Part shown: positions 47,601-56,861 of the stretch, piece by piece
Layout of the letters: the number at the start of each line of letters is the position of its first letter
Position numbering within the stretch: position 1 is the first letter of the stretch
The notes under the pieces: generated by a model
The model's input: the letters and a program-made list of their open reading frames with translations, nothing else
Told to the model about the DNA's origin: nothing
Databases searched by the model: none
Assembly (NCBI GenBank): GCA_012295275.1
Contig: CM022675.1
Span: forward strand, 8,398,332 to 8,455,192
Origin: Chrysomallon squamiferum
Taxonomy: Eukaryota > Mollusca > Gastropoda > Neomphalida > Peltospiridae
Reading direction: 5' to 3'
DNA: 56,861 nt
Program-made: the position numbers and the translations under genes

Positions 47601-49561
47601 CGTACGTACATACATACATATATACATACATACATACAAACATATTTACATATATACATACATACAGACACATACACATAAATATATGCATGTACTTATA
47701 AAAAACAATATATACATACTAGTTACAAACCCATATATACACAAGTTTGTAAACATATATATATGCTGTTGTTGTTGTTAAACATATTAAGTAAAGGAAT
47801 GTAGGCAAGTAATTAAATGCTCAGTAAGGAAGAAAAGGTTACAATATCAATTTCTCTGACTGCACCTACTGGTCTATATCCCAATCTAACCAGTACTCAG
47901 TAACTAGTTTACCAGAACCTGTGGTGCATATTATCCTGTCTATGAAAAGGTTTTTTATAGAAGCTCCATTACAGCTTATCCATAGACTACTTATCATCAA
48001 TTAAAAGCAAGGGATATTTTAATGAATTTTCTAGAATGGGAAAAAAAAAGAAAAGAAATGGTGCTCCAAAAAAAGGTATTATAAAATTACTTCATAAAAT
48101 GGATGAGTACTCTAAATCAATGATTAGAAGCTAAAATTAAATATTTTTTTATTTAAAACAATAATAACAATAACAACAACAATAATAATAAAAATAATAA
48201 TTCACGATCTAAACATAAACCATTACCTGTAACGTTGAGTCCATCTGACCTTTGACACCAGACTGACCTGTGAAGTCCTCTCCACTTCGTGGTGGTCCAG
48301 AAGAAGTTGTAACATCGAAGGGCCAAGCAGGGGAGTTCTTCCCACAATGCCTCACTGCAGGGAGGCTTCCCAGGGCCGGGGTAGGCGAGCACAGCTCGAG
48401 ATCTGGCTCTGATTCCTTGTCGAAGTCCTGGAAATTTTTTATTTAAAAACAAAATTAAATTTATTAAATAGCTTAAAGGTGTTTGAAATAAATGGGACGT
48501 TTCTTTTGGGATTTTTTATTTTTTTATTTAATTTTTTTAGTTATTTATTTATTTTATTTTATTTATTTTTTTTGTATAGCAGGAAAAATCAGTCGGTTTT
48601 TTTTTTAAATTTTAAAAAATTTTGGGTTATATAACCAAATGTGTCTTAGCAGGACCAAAATTTAGAAATTTGATGGTGAATAATGATAATGATGATGGTG
48701 ATGACAAATGATAATGGTGATGATGAATGGTGATGATCAATGATGATGATCAATGATCAGTGATGATGATGAATGACGATTAATGACAATGAATGATGAT
48801 GATCAATGATGGATGATGATAATGAACATTCAACATTAAGAATGATTCTCTCTCTCATTCAGGCAAAAAATTATGAACCCACAAACAGACATCTAACAAG
48901 AAATTAAAATTTATTTCTTATTAATCTGTGTTAATCTGTACAGACATACAGACATAAATACTGACAGAATGACAGAGTAGGAATTGTTATTTTTTATTCA
49001 GATGATGTATAATTAACCTTTTTTAAGTCAAAACAAACTCTTTCACTTTCTTTGTCAACAACTGTTAATTGATCAAGATGCTTGGATTTCATTTGCTCTT
49101 CTTGTAATGGAGGTCGCTGACCTTGTTTTCCAAGGTCACTGACCTTATTTTCCAAGGCCATTTTCACAGGAGACCATTAAGAGAGTGATCGGTTATAGAT
49201 AGAAATCTTTATGTTTGTACAAGAAGGGAACAAAGATGGAAAGTGTGTAAAGATTCCTTGTAGAATGCAAGTAGATTATTATTTTTGTTTTTGTTTCTTC
49301 ATTTTATTTTTTTAATTGTTCTTGTTTCACTTTTTATTTTACATGTTATAGAGAACCAGCAGTAACACGAAAAAGTAACCAATAGACACTGAAATTATTC
49401 TGATCACAAACCTTTGTTGATAATAAAGTATCATAACAAACTAACAGCTTCGTGAATATGTATCTTATTTTTCATGGATGATGATGATGATGATGATGAT
49501 TATCATTATATATTATTATTTATTATTATGATTATTATTATTAATATCATCTTCATCATCA

Positions 49562-49620
<59 letters not shown>

Positions 49621-50942
49621 TAAATTACTTATTGAGAAAAATATAAAAACTGAGTATCTTTTAGTCTACATTTTAACAGCTACCCTTTCTACACATTAGA
49701 CCTCACTGTCTAGCAAAAAAGAATAATAACTTGAAAATACACATATACAAAAAAATATATCAAGATTAATTAAATTTGATTTCTATTACCAGAGACAAAC
49801 TTTATGAAGAACAAAACAAAACAAGTATTATACTCCAGCAATTTCATACAAATACGTAACAAAACTTTTATCATGGCTGAATAGTTTATATAAATTGTCT
49901 AGTTTGTAGTTGTTGTTGTAGCAGGGCAACACTTACCATTGTTGTAGTCCTGACAGCTGACGTGACAGTCGCTCCACTGAGACCAGCCGGAGAGTCGACA
50001 CTCCCCAGGACACGCAATGCGACACGACTGTTCTGTCTGAAATATTTAAAATTTTATAAATTAAAATTTAAAAAAAAAATTAAATTGTCTTTATAATATT
50101 AATCATGCCATGTTTGGAAGTAATTAATTTCTCATAGAAATAATGTTTTTAAAAAAGTAAATCAATAAATTAAATGAATAGTAGATTTATAAATATCTTT
50201 ATAATTAAAATCTCTCTCTCTTTCTTTCTCTCTCTCTCTCTGTATAATTATGTATCTCTTCTTCATCTCTCACTGTTTTTTTTCTTATCTGTCTTTCTCT
50301 TTGTCTGTTCCTTTCTCTGTCTCTCTATTTCTCCTCTGCCTCTCCTTTCTTTCATACTCTCTCACAAAAAGCAAATATTTAAAAATACAAATAAAACAAA
50401 CCCTATATAAGTTTTCTTTACCTTCATAACTAATTTCTCCAAATCAAAGGCTTTGTGAGTTTTCTTACCTTCATAACTAATTTCTCCAAATCAAAGGCAT
50501 TGTGAGTTTTCTTACCTTCATAACTAATTTCTCCAAATCAAAGGCTTTGTGAGTTTTCTTACCTTCATAACTAATTTCTCCAAATCAAAGACTTTGTGAG
50601 TTTTCTTACCTTCATAACTAATTTCTCCAAATCAAAGGCATTGTGAGTTTTCTTACCTTCATAACTAATTTCTCCAAATCAAAGGCTTTGTGAGTTTTCT
50701 TACCTTCATAACTAATTTCTCCAAATCAAAGGCATTGTGAGTTTTCTTACCTTCATAACTAATTTCTCCAAATCAAAGGCATTGTGAGTTTTCTTACCTT
50801 CATAACTAATTTCTCCAAATCAAAGGCTTTCTAAGGTTTCTTAACCTTCATAACAACAACAACAACAGGTTTCTTACCTTTAATAATTTCTCCAAATCAA
50901 AGGCTTTGTAAGGTTTCTTACCTTCATAACTAATTTCTCCAG

Positions 50943-50973
<31 letters not shown>

Positions 50974-51897
50974 GTAGAGCATCTTCTTAACACAGCTCAC
51001 ATTTCTTCTCTGTACCCCACTACCACACACACTCTTCTGTAACAACAACAACAACAACAACAACAAATTTAATAATAATCAGAATAGTAGTAGTAGTAGT
51101 AGTCTGTAGTAGTAATAGTAGTAGTAGTAGTAACTAATGATGACATTTGATAATGATAACTATAATAAACCATACTAATAATAAAATTAATAAGAATAAC
51201 AACAACAACAACAAAAGTAATAATAATAACAATAATAATAACAATAACAACCACAAAATAACAACAGTAATAATGGCATAAAAATAAAACAATATCAATG
51301 ACAAAAAAAATATAATTATCATCTTGTAATGAATAAAATTAAAATATACTACACTGATGTTATTACTAATATTCCTACTACTTCTATCATTATTATCATC
51401 ATCATCATCATCATTATTTATAAATAAATAAAAAAAAATCAAAAAAAAAAAAAAAATTACTCAATACACTTTGATAAACAATTTACATTATTTCAATTTG
51501 ACGATTTTAAATGTGGCGTGAGACCACTGCAAGTTAGAGTTATTTACCCTGGATTGACAGTGGCTCCACTCTGTGACCTCCCACTTGTAACAGCCACTTT
51601 TAAAACAGGGCTTTGACTGCTGCATGTTGGTAGGACATTGTCGGCCATTTCCTTCTCCATTCTGTACAACAGTTCTAAATCTTTTTGTTGTTCCTGAATA
51701 AAAAAAAAAAAAAAAACAAAACCAAAGTTAAATAAAGTTTCTAAATGATTATCCATGAATATATGCAAATTTAATTTAAAAAAAAAAAAAAAAAAAGTGT
51801 TGTTATTAAATAATGGATTTTCAGACTATATGATTCTTCTGTTTAGTTTTTGTTTGGTTAAGTTTTTTTTTGATATTTTTTGATATTTTGATTTAAT

Positions 51898-51928
<31 letters not shown>

Positions 51929-52434
51929 TAAATTTATTTTTATTTGTTTGGTTTTATTTTTATATATATATATTTTTTTTTTTATTCATTTATTAAGAAT
52001 TCATGATTTCTATATATAATTTAATAAAGTAAAGTATAATATTTTAGATATTGACAATAATAATAATTAAAATAAATAAAATTAATAATAATAACAGCAA
52101 AAACAAGGAAAATAAATTCACTAATTAATAATTAAAAAAAAATTTGTTTACATTTTACAAGTAAAACATTTAAAAACTATTAAGTCACAGTTCACACAGG
52201 ACATTACACATATTTCAGCTCTTTGCTGTTTTTCTCTGTGTTTGGTGCTCACTAAACACTGTGATCTACTACAAACCTAGTCCACAGCTTCGACTGCATG
52301 GACTCCAGTCTGACCAGGAAGAAAGTAGACAATCTACATCACACGGAATCTCACAGGAAACAACCAACGGTTCAGTCACTCGGCCAAATATCTACAAGTA
52401 AGTAAATAAATAAATAAATAAAATAATAAAATAA

Positions 52435-52509
<75 letters not shown>

Positions 52510-52896
52510 ACAAGTAAATAAGGAAATAAACAAATAAAAAATAAAAGAAAGAAACAAATAAATAAATATAAATTAGATATAAACAAGAAGAATTAGATAG
52601 ATGGACAGTAAATAAGACAGTTAGACAGATAGACAGATAGTAAACAAACAGACAGATGGATGAAAGAAATTTCATGAAAGAAAGAAGATGGATATATAAA
52701 AAATAAATAAACATAAACAAACAAACAAACAAATAAATAATAAATAAAAAATTAAAATAAATAAATAAATAAATAAATAAACACACAAACAAATCAGTAA
52801 TAAATAAATAAAATAAATCAGTAATAAGTAGAGAGAAAAAATAAATAAATAATTTTAAAAAATCATAATGAATAAATAAATATTAGAAAAATCAAA

Positions 52897-52942
<46 letters not shown>

Positions 52943-53198
52943 ATCTGTAATAATAAATAAATAAATAAATAAATTTTTCTCATAATAAATAAATAAATAA
53001 ATAAAATAAAATCAGTGAAAATAAATAAATCAGTAATAAATAAATAAATAAATAAATACATAAAATAAAAAATAAACAAATAAATCAAAAGAAATATTAA
53101 CATATTCATAAACCAGTAGGAGTAACCCACCAGTCCACTCCTACTTTCATAATTTTCCATTCATACATAACAGACATCATAATAATAAATTCTAACCA

Positions 53199-53242
<44 letters not shown>

Positions 53243-53620
53243 CCCACCAACCTTCTCACAGTGAAAATTGTCCATAGGAGTACCCTGCTGGTCCCTGCAC
53301 CAGGCAAACCGCTCCTTGTGGCCCACCCCACACTGCTCAAAGCCGCCATTGACAAGACATGAAGTCCAGTCTGAGAGCTGCCAGGAGTACTCAATGCAGT
53401 TAGTTCCCCTTACGCAAGCTCTCTGTTCGTGGAGGGGCAGAGTGCAGTCGCTGTTGGAGGTACGGTAATACGTTGTTCCTTTTCGCAAGATTTTTCTTTT
53501 CCTCTTTTGAAACTGCTGTCCGTTGCATGGCTTTGGTTTTGGTTTTGGTTTTTTGTAAAGATGATGAAGAAGAAGAAGAAAGATTTTTTGTTGGTATTTT
53601 TATAATCATCATTGCAGTTG

Positions 53621-53666
<46 letters not shown>

Positions 53667-55494
53667 TTTATTTTTTTTTTTTTTATTTATTTAATTATTT
53701 ATTTATTTATCTATCTATTTATTTATTTATTTATTTTTATTATTTTATTTATTTGTTGGTTTGTTTGTTTATCAATTTATTTATTTCAAGATTACAATAA
53801 AAAAGAAATATAGTAATTATTTTATTTTAAATGTGTGGGTCTTTATAAAACAATAATGATATAGATAATTAACTGTTGACCAGTTTACACTGATTATTAT
53901 ATACATAACACAATGTTTACATGATTACACCTGTGATTATTGTAAACATGACTAACACAAATGTTTACCTGTTTACACAGTGATTATTGTAAACATAACT
54001 AACACAAATGTTTACACATTTACACAGTGATTATTGTAAACATGACTAACACAAATGTTTACCTGTTTACACAGTGATTATTGTAAACATAACTAACACA
54101 AATGTTTACACATTTACACAGTGATTCTTGTAAACATAACTAACAAATGTTTATGGAGTGATTCTTGTAAACATAACTAACAAATGTTTACACAGTGACT
54201 ATTGATTATTATATACATAACACAATGTTTACATGATTACACTGAGATTCTTGTAATATAACTAACACAAATGTTTACCTGGTTTACGCAGTGACTATTG
54301 TAAACATGACTAACACAGATGTTTACCTGGTTTACGCAATGACTAATGTAAACATGACTAACACAGATGTTTACCTGGTTTAACAGATATTTAAACCTAA
54401 CACAGATGTTTACCTGGTTTACGCAGTGACTATTGTAAACATGACTAACACAGATGTTTACCTGGTTTACACAGTGACTATTGTAAACATGACTAACAGA
54501 TGTTTACCTGGTTTACGCAGTGACTATTGTAAACATGACTAACACAGATGTTTACCTGGTTTACGCAGTGACTAATGTAAACATGATTAACACAGATGTT
54601 TACCTGGTTTACGCAGTGACTATTGTAAACATGACTAACACAGATGTTTACCTGGTTTACGCAGTGACTATTGTAAACATGACTAACACAGCTGTTTACC
54701 TGGTTGCACTGCGACCACGCTTCCCACTCACTGAGCACGCAGTCGCCGGGACACGGCAACACACACGTCCTCTCCTCCATCGGCCGTGGCAACTCCCTGC
54801 AGAAGTGTTCATCAACAATGTACGACGACTGTGACATTTCACTGACTGCCTTACACCTGCAAGGAAAAATCCTCATTTATCACCATGGCAACAAATAACT
54901 TCTTTAGTACAGTTTTTTTTTCTTTCTTTTTTCTTTTTTCAGTTATTACAGACTGATGGCTGATGGATGGATGGATGGAGAGACAGATGATTGGATGGAC
55001 AGATGAATGAATGAATGAAGGATGGATGGATAGATGAATGGATGAATGAAGGATGGATGGAATCAGAAATAAAATGAATCAATGGATGGACAGATAGATG
55101 ATGAAAAGAAGGAAGAAAGGAAGAAAAGGTGTGTGGATGAATCTGTTGATTAATGGAAAGAAAAAATTGACAGATGAAGGAATGAATGGATGGATGGATG
55201 GATGGATCAATGGACAAAAAAGTCAAGATGAACAGAAGTTTAGATTGGAAGATGGATGTGTTGATTCATAAGTAAAAGAGTAAGTATTAACAAAAGAGTT
55301 GATGGTCAGACAAACAGATGAATTGGACAGAGCTCAAGATCAATGAACAGATCTATTTGGTCAAGAGATGAAATAACTGAAAGAATGGACAAGCAGAAAA
55401 ACGGACAGATGAATACCTTTGATCAACTGCAATGGGTGACAGTATTTGGACAGAAAACAAACCATCTGGAAATGATGAATTTATAACAGAATAA

Positions 55495-55533
<39 letters not shown>

Positions 55534-56435
55534 TTTACCTAACTCGTCTGCTCTGGGTACCTCGACCACACCCCATCCCAGTGATTGGGTTGCATGCCCC
55601 CCACTCTCCATCCTCCCACATGTGATACTGACAGTTCATGTGACACACCCGACTTTGTGTTTCCTGGAAATAAAAATTCTTAAATTCAGTAATTAAAATA
55701 ACTCTATACAATATCAGTCAACAAAATGTTTGCATGCAGTATAATTAATAACTGTATTATTAGTAATTAAAATAACTGTATACAATATCAGTCAACAAAA
55801 TATTTGTACTGTATAATTAATTAATAACTGTATTATTAATAATTAAAATAATTGTATACAACATCAGTAATAAAAAAAATGGTACTGTATAATTAATAAC
55901 TGTAATTAAAATAATTATATACAATATGAGTTGTCAGAATTTTTATTATATATCAGTAATTTAAATAATTATAATATATAATTAAAATAACTGGATGTCA
56001 GTTAGTAATAAAAACTAAATATTGTGTTGGAACAAATGTTTGTAGCATTTTTTGTGGCATATGAACATATGCTTTCTATATATATATACATATTCAAATA
56101 TAAACAAAATGGCACATTTATTGAAAAAAATCTAGCTAAATAATCTATATAATCTCTTTCAAATTTCACTTTATAAAAAAACAAGACTTATAAACTTTTT
56201 TTCCCAGCACAATATTCATCATAACAATAACCGAGTAAACAGTTAGAGTTATCTACCTTCAACGACCCATCGAAAGAGGGACACTTTCGGCCCCCATCTG
56301 CGGGCTGGGTCAAAATGCTCCTCACCCTGACCTGCATCCCTGACCCACAAGTCACACTGCACTGCGACCACTCACTCCACTCGGACAGTTCACAGTCCAC
56401 CGGGCACGGGACAACACATACCTCCTCCTCATACT
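43313..56435 (-). CDS. THSD7: THSD7-like thrombospondin-repeat membrane protein (5' end outside window)
   Basis: Twelve minus-strand exons join in phase: 56435-56257, 55663-55539, 54856-54700, about 53515-53252, 52391-52277, 51693-51548, 51036-50878, 50036-49937, 48427-48227, 46297-46091, 45423-45333 and 44636-43313. They encode at least eight TSP1 repeats alternating between SEWSEWSQC-type and CYKWEVTEWSHC-type, as in THSD7A/B. The family signature QRSDGLNVTGGC, a Cys-rich EGF-like module, one membrane helix and a 438-residue tail follow. THSD7 proteins are single-pass cell-surface proteins linked in vertebrates to endothelial migration and neural patterning. The tail here is far longer than the short tail I know from the vertebrate proteins. 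Several exon ends lie in minisatellites. The donor choice at exon 51036 and the acceptor at 53515 are the weakest calls. Confidence 0.8.
44637..45332. other. Intron of THSD7-like gene, copy 2
   Basis: AT-rich intron matching 25948-26684 with small deletions. No exon seen. Confidence 0.6.
45333..45423 (-). CDS. THSD7: THSD7-like transmembrane exon, copy 2
   Basis: A 91-base exon, identical in coding content to 26685-26775. It encodes the single membrane-spanning helix. Confidence 0.82.
45424..46090. other. Intron of THSD7-like gene, copy 2
   Basis: AT-rich intron matching copy 1. Nothing else seen. Confidence 0.6.
46091..46297 (-). CDS. THSD7: THSD7-like juxtamembrane EGF-like exon, copy 2
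   Basis: A 207-base exon between TTTATTCCAG and GTAAGT. Its first two bases complete the glycine codon left by exon 48427-48227, giving NVTG|GCDPRE, a junction that matches the THSD7 family. It holds six cysteines in an EGF-like order, then a Thr/Ser-rich stalk. Confidence 0.85.
46298..48226. other. Intron of THSD7-like gene spanning the end of copy 2
   Basis: (GA)n at 46397-46464, (AAT)n at 46922-46983 and (CATA)n at 47560-47640. Duplication homology ends near 47814, and (AAT)/(AAC) triplets lie near 48160-48200. No exon seen. Confidence 0.7.
48227..48427 (-). CDS. THSD7: THSD7-like exon, last TSP1 repeat
   Basis: A 201-base exon between TTTCCAG and GTAATG. It reads GLRQGIRARSRAVLAYPG, LWEELPCLALRCYNFFW and HRSVWCQRSDGLNVTG. 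It completes one TSP1 repeat (after DCHVSCQDYNN of the previous exon) and starts the last. QRSDGLNVTGG is a strong THSD7-family signature. Phase 1 at both ends. Confidence 0.85.
48428..49936. other. Intron of THSD7-like gene
   Basis: ATG/GAT-rich degenerate repeat at 48670-48830, the paired AGGTCA motifs at 49111-49145, GAT triplets at 49475-49500 and (TTA)n at 49562-49620. No exon recognised. Confidence 0.7.
49111..49145. promoter_or_regulatory. Two IR-1 nuclear-receptor-like palindromes
   Basis: AGGTCGcTGACCT at 49111-49123 and AGGTCAcTGACCT at 49133-49145, 22 bases apart, within a 22-bp unit repeated about two and a half times. AGGTCA inverted repeats with a one-base spacer are bound by RXR-type heterodimers such as EcR/USP or FXR/RXR. 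Confidence 0.35.
49937..50036 (-). CDS. THSD7: THSD7-like exon, TSP1 start
   Basis: A 100-base exon between ATATTTCAG and GTAAGT. It reads TEQSCRIACPGECRLSGWSQ then WSDCHVSCQDYNN: the closing CxxxCP of one repeat and the W..WS.C core of the next. It starts in phase 0, which requires a phase 0 donor upstream. Confidence 0.85.
50418..50945 (-). repeat. 47-bp minisatellite carrying a splice donor
   Basis: Nine copies at exact 47-base spacing (50418, 50465, 50512, 50559, 50606, 50653, 50700, 50747, 50794) plus three diverged copies (near 50841, 50875 and 50918). On the minus strand each unit ends TTATGAAG|GTAAGAAA, a near-perfect 5' splice site, preceded by codons that can read AFDLEKLVMK in phase 0. 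Confidence 0.93.
50878..51036 (-). CDS. THSD7: THSD7-like exon with leucine run and minisatellite unit
   Basis: The acceptor GTTACAG is at 51037-51038. The exon reads KSVCGSGVQRRNVSCVKKML, then Y, ten leucines from a CTA microsatellite, PGEISYEGKKPY and KAFDLEKLLK, ending at GTAAGA (50877). This is 53 codons, phase 0 at both ends, matching both neighbours. The first part is a normal TSP1 tail. The leucine run and following residues are unlike the family and come from repeat DNA. Other donors in the repeat array could be used instead, so the 3' end is uncertain. Confidence 0.55.
51037..51547. repeat. Triplet-rich intron of THSD7-like gene
   Basis: (CAA)n next to the acceptor, then (TAG)n, (AAT)n and (ATC)n mixtures and an A-tract. 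No exon seen. Confidence 0.8.
51548..51693 (-). CDS. THSD7: THSD7-like exon, TSP1
   Basis: A 146-base exon between TTTATTCAG and GTAAAT. It reads TTKRFRTVVQNGEGNGRQC, then KPCFKSGCYKWEVTEWSHC and QSR. It joins the previous exon as SRSCGLG|TTKRFR, a classic TSP1 CG.G...R core. Confidence 0.85.
51694..52276. other. Intron of THSD7-like gene
   Basis: A- and T-tracts and (TTTA)n at 51895-51935. No exon. Confidence 0.7.
52277..52391 (-). CDS. THSD7: THSD7-like exon, TSP1 start
   Basis: A 115-base exon between ACTTGTAG and GTTTGT. It reads IFGRVTEPLVVSCEIPCDVD, then CLLSSWSDWSPCSRSCGL. Phase 0 start, phase 1 end, both consistent with neighbours. Confidence 0.85.
52392..53251. repeat. (AAAT)n-filled intron
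   Basis: Tetranucleotide AAAT repeats fill most of 52406-53090, with (GACA)/(GATA)-like stretches near 52600-52660 and a 39-base A-tract at 53201-53239 close to the next exon's donor. Long Y/L-rich frames are translated repeat. Confidence 0.9.
53252..53515 (-). CDS. THSD7: THSD7-like exon, TSP1
   Basis: It reads FQKRKRKILRKGTTYYRTSN, then DCTLPLHEQRACVRGTNC, YSWQLSDWTSC, FEQCGVGHKERFAWC and HCEK, ending at donor GTTGGT. The 5' end is uncertain: an ACAGCAG tandem acceptor would start the exon at 53515 or 53512, but no good pyrimidine tract lies in front of it. Phase 0 matches the previous exon's end CNQ and the next exon's start. Confidence 0.75.
53516..53879. repeat. (GTTTTG), (GAA) and (TTAT)n repeats
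   Basis: Short GTTTTG and GAA repeats, then (TTA)n and (TTAT)n at 53626-53790. No coding signal. Confidence 0.85.
53880..54699 (-). repeat. 48-bp minisatellite carrying a splice donor
   Basis: Tandem units of 46-48 bases. On the minus strand those from 54276 to 54699 each contain AACCAG|GTAAAC, the same donor used by the adjoining exon at 54700. TACCTGG begins at 54276, 54324, 54372, 54411, 54459, 54505, 54553, 54601 and 54649. Copies from 53880 to 54270 are more diverged (TTTACCTGTTTACAC or TTTACACATTTACAC). In the right part the unit is 16 codons and keeps the reading frame open (VNICVSHVYNSHCVNQ). Confidence 0.93.
54700..54856 (-). CDS. THSD7: THSD7-like exon, TSP1 start
   Basis: A 157-base exon from TTCCTTGCAG to CAG|GTAAAC. 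It reads CKAVSEMSQSSYIVDEHFCR, ELPRPMEERTCVLPCPGDC and VLSEWEAWSQCNQ. Its donor is the first of the 48-bp repeat series, so longer in-frame versions with 16-residue additions are possible. Confidence 0.83.
54857..55538. repeat. (GGAT)n-like and (GACA)n intron
   Basis: Degenerate GGAT/GAAT repeats at 54955-55270 and a clean (GACA)n at 55498-55532 directly before the donor side of the next exon. No exon seen. Confidence 0.85.
55539..55663 (-). CDS. THSD7: THSD7-like exon, TSP1
   Basis: A 125-base exon between TTTCCAG and GTAAAT. It reads ETQSRVCHMNCQYHMWEDGE, then WGACNPITGMGCGRGTQSRR and V. Starts phase 0, ends phase 2. Confidence 0.85.
55680..55990. repeat. About 80-100-bp AT-rich tandem repeat
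   Basis: Four imperfect copies of a unit containing AATTAAAATAACTGTATACA then ATATCAGT and AATTAATAACTGTATTATTA. The array lies in the intron directly upstream of the 55663 acceptor. Confidence 0.8.
56257..56435 (-). CDS. THSD7: THSD7-like exon, TSP1 (most upstream in window)
   Basis: A 179-base exon from CACTTTCAG to GTAGAT. It reads YEEEVCVVPCPVDCELSEWS, EWSQCSVTCGSGMQVRVRS and RKCPSFDGSLK. The first two bases complete a codon from an exon beyond the window, so the protein extends further N-terminally. Confidence 0.85.
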
Positions 56436-56444
56436 CTGAAAGTG

Positions 56445-56790
56445 TAGGGTACGTTTGAAGTTATAAAGTGTAACGTATGTTTGAAATGATGAATTGTAAT
56501 GTACAGTTTGAAATGATGAATTGTAACATACAGTTGGAAGTGGTGAATTGTAATGTGCAGTTTGAAATGAGGAATTGTAATGTGCAGTTTGAAGTGGTGA
56601 ATTGTAATGTGCAGTTTGAAGTGATGAATTGTAATGTGCAGTTTGAAGTGATGAATTGTAATGTGCAGTTTGAAGTGATGAATTGTAATGTACAGTTTGA
56701 AATGATAAATTGTAACATTATGTATGAAATGATAAATTGTAATGTACGTTTGAAATGATGAATTGTAATGTACAGTTTGAAAAATTCCCT
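56445..56790. repeat. 27-bp minisatellite next to a splice acceptor
   Basis: About twelve copies of a 27-bp unit, GATGAATTGTAATGTGCAGT followed by TTGAAGT, with variants. Diverged units run up to the acceptor at 56436. The unit is nine codons and open on both strands, which explains the long LQFITSNCT-type frames. Confidence 0.92.
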
Positions 56791-56861
56791 GTTTTTTTGT
56801 TTTTTCGGGGGTCTTTTTACACTCTAATTTTTGCAAGTTATGTTTTATTTATTTACTTATG

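Larger units (their letters stand above)
35785..47814. repeat. 12-kb duplicated segment, copy 2
   Basis: Partner of 15800-29161 in the same orientation. It lacks the 1.3-kb lectin-bearing piece and continues beyond 47814 into unique sequence carrying upstream THSD7-like exons, where copy 1 stops at the gap. Confidence 0.9.

Noticed and set aside
50418-50945. Regular direct repeats as a CRISPR-like array
   Set aside because: Units are contiguous without unique spacers, in an animal gene intron. It is a minisatellite.
52376-52792. LFIYLFIYLF membrane-like frame
   Set aside because: Translation of an (AAAT)n intronic repeat.
56461-56758. Repeated LQFITSNCT or NVQFEVMNC frames as a repeat protein
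   Set aside because: Both strands are open only because a 27-bp unit lacks stops. The array sits in an intron next to an acceptor.

Overview
The window looks like animal nuclear DNA. Its genes have many exons with GT..AG introns, AT-rich non-coding DNA, very many long microsatellites ((CT)n, (TTA)n, (CTA)n, (AAAT)n), a pogo/Tigger-type DNA transposon and an RNase H-bearing LINE. Two extracellular protein families (ZP domain and THSD7-like thrombospondin repeats) plus a C-type lectin fragment fit a lophotrochozoan, perhaps a gastropod mollusc. The species cannot be fixed by eye.

Layout. 1-8500: non-coding, made of blocks A (243-1560) and B (1711-3650). B recurs at 6045-7790 and A at 8758-9720, with a Tigger fragment and a 41-bp minisatellite between. 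8545-14679 (+): a complete ZP-domain membrane protein gene of 10 coding exons and 447 residues: signal peptide, two EGF-like modules, ZP domain, furin-type site, transmembrane helix, short tail. 15310-15830: a local tandem duplication. 15800-29161: copy 1 of a 12-13 kb segment, ending at a run of exactly 200 N (29162-29361). It holds a two-exon C-type lectin fragment (-) broken by a Tigger element, and the last three exons (-) of a THSD7-like gene. 29690-35784: a LINE (-) with intact ORF1 and ORF2. 35785-47814: copy 2 of the same segment, nearly identical, but missing about 1.3 kb that carries most of the lectin fragment. 48227-56435 (-): nine further exons of the THSD7-like gene. These join in phase to the copy 2 terminal exons, giving at least eight TSP1 repeats, an EGF-like module, a transmembrane helix and a very long cytoplasmic tail. 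The 5' end of that gene lies beyond the window.

The most unusual signal is a recurring architecture. Exon ends in both genes sit inside tandem repeats whose unit carries the splice junction. A 47-bp minisatellite repeats a GTAAGA donor about twelve times at one THSD7-like exon. A 48-bp, frame-preserving minisatellite repeats a CAG|GTAAAC donor about ten times at another. A 51-bp repeat duplicates the donor of ZP exon 8. A 15-bp repeat follows the ZP exon 6 donor, and a 27-bp repeat runs up to a THSD7-like acceptor.

The near-identical copies either side of the 200-N gap are most simply read as two haplotypes placed in tandem by scaffolding, although a recent real duplication is not excluded. 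Either way they act as a natural comparison, showing a microhomology deletion of lectin exons, repeat-number changes and conserved regulatory-looking motifs. All exon calls were made by eye from splice signals, phase and family resemblance.
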